Positions 4,605-5,857 of a DNA stretch of 5,857 nt are shown one piece after another. Numbering within the stretch: position 1 is the stretch's first letter; each line of letters begins with the position of its first letter. The notes beneath the pieces are model-generated. The model saw only the letters and a list, made by a program, of their open reading frames with translations. It did not search any database and was not told where the DNA came from. The stretch comes from Clostridia bacterium (lineage in GTDB: Bacteria; Bacillota_A; Clostridia; Peptostreptococcales; JAAYPU01): positions 1 to 5,857 of the forward strand of contig JAKSCF010000230.1 of the NCBI GenBank assembly GCA_022360735.1. The letters run 5' to 3'. Position numbers and translations under genes: made by a program.

Positions 4605-5857
4605 TTATGCAGCTTTTTCTTTTTTTGAGCTTTTAATCATAAACCAAATGAATGCTAAGATTGCGATTATAATACCTGTTGGATAAGCAAAGCTGCTTGG
4701 CAGTTTTAAACCTTCAGGTGCAATCATAATATAAGTTGTTGTTACGGCTGTCATAAAAACAGCAGGTAACGAACAAATATAGTGGAGTTTATTATTTTGC
4801 GCTAAGAATACTGCTCCGGCCCAAAGCACAATCATGGCAAGTGTTTGATTGGACCATGCAAAATATCTCCATATGATACCAAAATCTATAAAGCAAAGGG
4901 CGATGCCGACAATAAATAATGGGATGGCAATCATAAATCTATTTCTAAAAGCACTCTGCTTAAAGTTAAGTGCATCTGCTATGGCAAGTCGAGCGCTTCT
5001 AAAGGCAGTATCTCCGGAAGTAATTGGACATGCTACCACCCCAATAATGGCTAACGCACCACCAAAAGTTCCCAGTAATGATAGAGAGATGGTATTAACA
5101 ACAACTGCAGCCGAACCTCCTTGAGATATAGCTTCTGTATTTCCGAAAAATGCCATGGTTGCAGCAGCCCAAATAAGTGCAATAATACCCTCGGCAATCA
5201 TTGAGCCGAAGAAAATTCTGCGCCCTAACTTTTCATTAGGTAAACAACGCGCTATAATAGGGGACTGGGTTGCATGGAAGCCGCTGATAGCACCACAGGC
5301 AATCGTAATGAATAAATATGGGAAAATAGCCTTTCCTGTTGGGTGTAAGTTAGCAAGTTGGATTTCCGGTATTGCGTATCCTTTAAAAATAACACCTAAA
5401 ATAATTCCGAATCCCATAATTAACAGTGCGGCGCCAAAGATAGGATAGATTTTTCCGATGATCTTATCGATTGGTAATACGGTTGCAAGTAAATAATAAA
5501 CGATGATGATACCTACCCATCCCATACGTGGAAATCCGGTAATATTTTCTAGAATTCCTGCAGGGCCGTTAACAAATACCACACCTACTAAAATGAGAAG
5601 CACGACTGAAAAAATTCTCATTGCATTTTTTGCTGTGGTGCCGAGATAACGACCGACAATCTCAGCAACTGTTTCACCGTTGTGTCTTACAGATAACATA
5701 CCCGCAAAGAAATCATGAGTAGCACCTGCAAAAATACAGCCTAAAACAATCCAAATGAATGCTACCGGTCCCCAGTAAGCACCGGCTACCGCTCCAAAAA
5801 TTGGTCCAAGTCCGGCGATATTTAGAAATTGAATAAGTATTGCTTTTTTCCAGCCCA
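4605..5857 (-). CDS. cstA: CstA-family (carbon starvation) transporter, N-terminus missing
   Basis: The frame stays open past the ATG at 5699 to the window edge, and that stretch is clearly family sequence: GLGPIFGAVAGAYWGPVAF then IFAGATHDFFAGMLSVR. So 5699 is not the start; 416 residues are visible and a short N-terminal part is outside. CstA/BtsT proteins are multi-pass inner-membrane transporters; characterised enterobacterial members take up peptides or pyruvate. Further signatures are SGFHATQSPIIAR (visible residues 191-203) and CPITSGDTAFRSAR (276-289). Hydrophobic segments continue to the end, where a Lys/Glu-rich tail (KSSKKEKAA) closes the protein. The C-terminus comes earlier than in the roughly 700-residue enterobacterial forms, as in the shorter Firmicutes type. 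Substrate (pyruvate, peptide or other) cannot be told from sequence. A strong terminator follows. The symbol names the family, not a proven ortholog. Confidence 0.92.
   Translation of the reverse strand, partial: GWKKAILIQFLNIAGLGPIFGAVAGAYWGPVAFIWIVLGCIFAGATHDFFAGMLSVRHNGETVAEIVGRYLGTTAKNAMRIFSVVLLILVGVVFVNGPAGILENITGFPRMGWVGIIIVYYLLATVLPIDKIIGKIYPIFGAALLIMGFGIILGVIFKGYAIPEIQLANLHPTGKAIFPYLFITIACGAISGFHATQSPIIARCLPNEKLGRRIFFGSMIAEGIIALIWAAATMAFFGNTEAISQGGSAAVVVNTISLSLLGTFGGALAIIGVVACPITSGDTAFRSARLAIADALNFKQSAFRNRFMIAIPLFIVGIALCFIDFGIIWRYFAWSNQTLAMIVLWAGAVFLAQNNKLHYICSLPAVFMTAVTTTYIMIAPEGLKLPSSFAYPTGIIIAILAFIWFMIKSSKKEKAA

Noticed and set aside
4849..5448. Plus-strand open frames opposite the transporter gene
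   Set aside because: They are antisense to conserved CstA motifs, with no ribosome binding site and no recognisable product.
5697..5699. ATG as start of the CstA-family gene
   Set aside because: Conserved family sequence continues upstream in frame to the window edge.

Overview
The window looks like chromosomal DNA of a low-GC Gram-positive bacterium, most likely in the Clostridia. The signs are AT-rich intergenic DNA, strong purine-rich ribosome binding sites, TTG and GTG starts, a Gram-positive-style lipoprotein, U-tract terminators and a short-form CstA-type transporter. This assignment is inference from style; no rRNA or other marker gene is present. I see no tRNA, rRNA, CRISPR array, insertion sequence or riboswitch that I can name.

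Left part, plus strand: the 3' part of a phospholipase D (HKD) superfamily gene runs in from the window edge and ends at a clear terminator. After a short leader comes a small gene with a very strong ribosome binding site and a TTG start. It encodes an unrecognised 200-residue protein with a helical-looking N-terminal half, 22 uninterrupted Pro-x-x triplets, one C-terminal hydrophobic segment and an Arg/Pro/Tyr tail.

That gene converges on a minus-strand block. The gap between them holds five tandem 7-bp units (GGTGACA type), a small symmetric hairpin flanked by A and T runs that could terminate both ways, and an AT-rich inverted repeat.

Right part, minus strand, in order of transcription: a CstA-family transporter, cut by the window edge, ends at a 15-bp perfect-stem terminator. 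A candidate promoter follows, then a leader holding an array of about eight 11-bp repeats. Next come a Gfo/Idh/MocA-family oxidoreductase (GTG start) and, 69 bp further with no terminator seen, a lipoprotein. The lipoprotein carries two copies of a ~65-residue W-x13-W module separated by a charged, low-complexity linker. The last two genes may share a transcript.

No defined multi-gene system is evident; the genes look like ordinary metabolic and envelope genes. The most unusual items are non-genic or low-homology. They are the 11-bp array, with a 16-bp inverted repeat and a 13/14 match to the Gram-positive LexA (DinR) box inside it; the duplicated module in the lipoprotein; and the Pro-x-x protein.
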